Below are positions 7,417 through 8,430 of a DNA stretch of 8,430 bases, piece after piece; the first letter of the stretch is position 1, and each line of letters begins with the position of its first letter. A program made the position numbers and the translations under genes. Under the pieces are notes generated by a model that searched no databases, had not been told where the DNA came from, and was given only the letters and a program-made list of their open reading frames with translations. This stretch comes from JBGPIK01 sp041484845 (GTDB taxonomy: Bacteria; Desulfobacterota; Binatia; UBA9968), in contig JBGPIK010000309.1 of the NCBI GenBank assembly GCA_041484845.1, forward strand, positions 1 through 8,430. The letters are read 5' to 3'.

Positions 7417-7547
7417 TGGCATCGGCTCCTACCAAGCGATGCACCCTATCACGAACAGAAGAAATATTTTTTGCGAGGGAGGAACGATCTAGCCGATGCC
7501 GGCAGGAACCGCGGAAAAACGAAGACAATTAATCCACGGTAGGAGCA
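7417..7547. repeat. Convergent spacer with two overlapping inverted repeats
   Basis: The spacer between two converging genes contains GGCATCGGCT (7418-7427), perfectly complementary to AGCCGATGCC (7491-7500), and GCTCCTACC (7425-7433), perfectly complementary to GGTAGGAGC (7538-7546). The two left arms share three bases (7425-7427), so only one stem can form fully at a time. The loops are long (63 and 104 bases) and no T-run follows either stem, so a standard terminator is not supported. The outer pair spans almost the whole spacer and might be the ends of a small insertion or a two-way transcription-end structure. No gene is seen. Confidence 0.5.
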
Positions 7548-8036
7548 TTACTTTGCCTTTTGCTCCCACACCACCCTGACGAATTTATTATTGTGGCCCC
7601 ACTTGTAGACCAGCTTGCCGCCTCTTGCTTTCTTGACGGAACGGCCAAGTCTTTGCGCCAACTTTTCCGTAGTCGTCTCTACTTTCCAATGCCCGTCCGT
7701 TTCCTGTAAGCCCATGATCATCTCAAGCGGATTTTTCGTCCGCGCCTGCTCTTCCTCGTTGCGTAAAATCCTGACGATCTCCCCCCGTTCCCCTCCGCTG
7801 ACTCCGAACAGGTTAAGTTCGCCGCCTGGGACCCGGTCGCGGATCTTCGTGCAGGCTGGACAGTAAATCGGATAAGGATGCACGGGTGAGTTAAACCCCG
7901 CGGGCGCTGCGAGCTGCCAGTGGCGCCGATGATAGAAAGCTCCACAGCCAGTGCACTGGATAACGCCTTTGGGCGATCGTCGCGGAAGATAGGTGTCCCT
8001 CTCCGCATCGATTTTCTTTATACCGTATGGTCTCAT
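7548..8036 (-). CDS. BCAM0308-family protein with two zinc knuckles
   Basis: A 162-residue cytoplasmic protein that resembles the BCAM0308 family, named from a Burkholderia cenocepacia locus tag and of unknown biochemical function. It has two CxxC pairs, CTGC (28-31) and CPAC (59-62), which together look like one zinc-binding site. The helix with RNEEEQARTKNPLEMIM (92-108) and the C-terminal alpha/beta segment (KVETTTEKLAQRLGRSV...) match the family layout. The start is set at the ATG at 8034-8036: a strong AGGAG lies seven bases upstream, whereas an ATG 19 codons earlier would fall inside the neighbouring repeat element. It is the second gene after the zinc-ribbon gene on the same strand. 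The family's fused arrangement (zinc site followed by an RNA-binding-like fold) suggests nucleic-acid or ribosome binding, but that is inference. Confidence 0.75.
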   Translation of the reverse strand: MRPYGIKKIDAERDTYLPRRSPKGVIQCTGCGAFYHRRHWQLAAPAGFNSPVHPYPIYCPACTKIRDRVPGGELNLFGVSGGERGEIVRILRNEEEQARTKNPLEMIMGLQETDGHWKVETTTEKLAQRLGRSVKKARGGKLVYKWGHNNKFVRVVWEQKAK

Positions 8037-8043
8037 CTCAAAA

Positions 8044-8048
8044 CTCCT
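8044..8048 (-). promoter_or_regulatory. Strong ribosome binding site for the BCAM0308-family gene
   Basis: The reverse strand reads AGGAG here, seven bases before the ATG at 8036, and is preceded by a second purine-rich AGGAG at 8051-8055. This decides the start in favour of 8036 over the upstream in-frame ATG at 8093. Confidence 0.75.
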
Positions 8049-8053
8049 CTCTC

Positions 8054-8212
8054 CTAACAGATTGTTGAAAAACTCTGTTTGCAGGCTGCTCAAAAAAATC
8101 TCAGAGGCGAGGCGCGCGAAAAATCAACGAGCGGAGGCGTACTTAGCCAGTACGTTGTGGCGAGGCGATTTCGCGCAACGAAGCATATGAGTCTTTTTCA
8201 GCAGACTGCTAG
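8054..8212. repeat. Fold-back (MITE/REP-like) repeat element of about 159 bp
   Basis: The ends are imperfect inverted repeats: CTAACAGATTGTTGAAAAA at 8054-8072, and on the reverse strand CTAGCAGTCTGCTGAAAAA at 8212-8194 (15 of 19 identical). A second copy of the left motif, GCAGGCTGCTCAAAAA, lies at 8081-8096 and matches the right end at 14 of 16 positions. Inside are further nested arms: GCGCGAAAAATC (8114-8125) against GATTTCGCGC (8167-8176), and CGTACT (8138-8143) against AGTACG (8149-8154) around a five-base loop. The whole can fold into one long hairpin. No transposase is encoded, so any movement would need help in trans. The right arm contains the stop codon of the zinc-ribbon gene; the left end abuts the next gene's ribosome binding site. 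I recall similar sequences from environmental genomes but cannot name the family. Confidence 0.72.
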
Positions 8213-8430
8213 TCTTTGGCCGTTAACTTGTCGATCCACGCGCCCAACGGTCCCCGGGTGACTTTGCGGATTACGGCCTCAAGTTCTCCCTTATCCATCC
8301 AGATTCCGCCACACTTTAGACAACGGTCGAGGATAATCTCGTGAAAGCTGTACGTTTCCAGTAAACCGGCACACTTCGGGCAGCGGATCTCATTCCCCGT
8401 CTTGTCCACTTTTCGCAGCTGTTCTTTGAG
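8209..8430 (-). CDS. TFIIB-type zinc-ribbon protein, probably cut by window edge
   Basis: The reading frame is open from the window edge to TAG at 8209-8211. From a possible GTG start at 8407-8409 it would be 66 residues with a single zinc ribbon: CPKC (10-13) and CLKC (30-33), followed by GGIWMDKGELEAVI, the signature of the zf-TFIIB family (PF13453-like). The seven codons upstream (LKEQLRK) stay open and resemble the charged helical N-terminus common in longer members. The GTG has no good ribosome binding site, so the true start is probably outside the window. The function of these small bacterial proteins is unknown; zinc binding is expected from the four cysteines. The stop codon lies within the arm of the adjoining repeat, so the last codons may have been changed by that insertion. 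Confidence 0.75.
   Translation of the reverse strand, partial: LKEQLRKVDKTGNEIRCPKCAGLLETYSFHEIILDRCLKCGGIWMDKGELEAVIRKVTRGPLGAWIDKLTAKD

Noticed and set aside
8037..8093. Upstream ATG at 8093 as start of the BCAM0308-family gene
   Set aside because: The 19 extra codons run through the repeat element and the ribosome binding site; the ATG at 8036 has a strong AGGAG at ideal spacing.
1..8430. CRISPR arrays, tRNA or rRNA genes, transposase or integrase genes
   Set aside because: No regularly spaced direct repeats, no recognisable tRNA or rRNA segments and no transposase or integrase motifs were seen on either strand.

Overview
The window is a moderately GC-rich bacterial chromosome segment. 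Several of its genes belong to families typical of stress, low-oxygen or energy-limited physiology. The organism cannot be named from the sequence. A sigma-54-like promoter, a proteobacterial-type BCAM0308-family gene and a fold-back repeat like those I recall from environmental deltaproteobacterial, NC10 and Rokubacteria-like genomes suggest a Gram-negative soil or groundwater lineage. That placement is inference.

Layout: (1) 3-452 (+) is an OsmC-like thiol peroxidase/stress protein. (2) 453-629 has no convincing gene, only one weak 28-codon ORF. (3) 630-1485 (-) is the decayed N-terminal third of a P2-type cation-pump ATPase. It carries an in-frame TAA, a one-base frameshift and an in-frame TGA, and it is cut off after the actuator domain. 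(4) 1532-3220 (-) is an intact short-form alpha-glucan (glycogen/starch) phosphorylase whose stop lies about 46 bases upstream of the remnant's start. (5) 3221-3489 is a divergent control region with a good sigma-54-like (-24/-12) element about 40 bases before the next gene. (6) 3490-4860 (+) is a cyclic-2,3-diphosphoglycerate-synthetase-like P-loop protein. (7) 4864-7416 (+) is a complete P-type ATPase, three bases downstream and surely cotranscribed. (8) 7417-7547 is a convergent spacer with two overlapping, mutually exclusive inverted repeats. (9) 7548-8036 (-) is a BCAM0308-family double-zinc-knuckle protein. (10) 8054-8212 is a fold-back repeat placed exactly between two genes. (11) 8209-8430 (-) is a TFIIB-type zinc-ribbon protein that probably runs off the window edge.

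Possible joint function (inference): the divergent pair links glycogen phosphorolysis, which feeds glucose-1-phosphate into glycolysis, to a protein family whose archaeal founder makes the organic anion cyclic 2,3-diphosphoglycerate, and to an ion pump of unknown substrate. In methanogens that anion accumulates with K+, so a bacterial ion/osmotic or phosphate-storage unit is conceivable. With OsmC and the BCAM0308-like and zinc-ribbon proteins on either side, the window reads as part of a stress/dormancy island. The most promising novelty is the synthetase-like plus P-type ATPase operon, with its altered Walker A motif and possible sigma-54 control.
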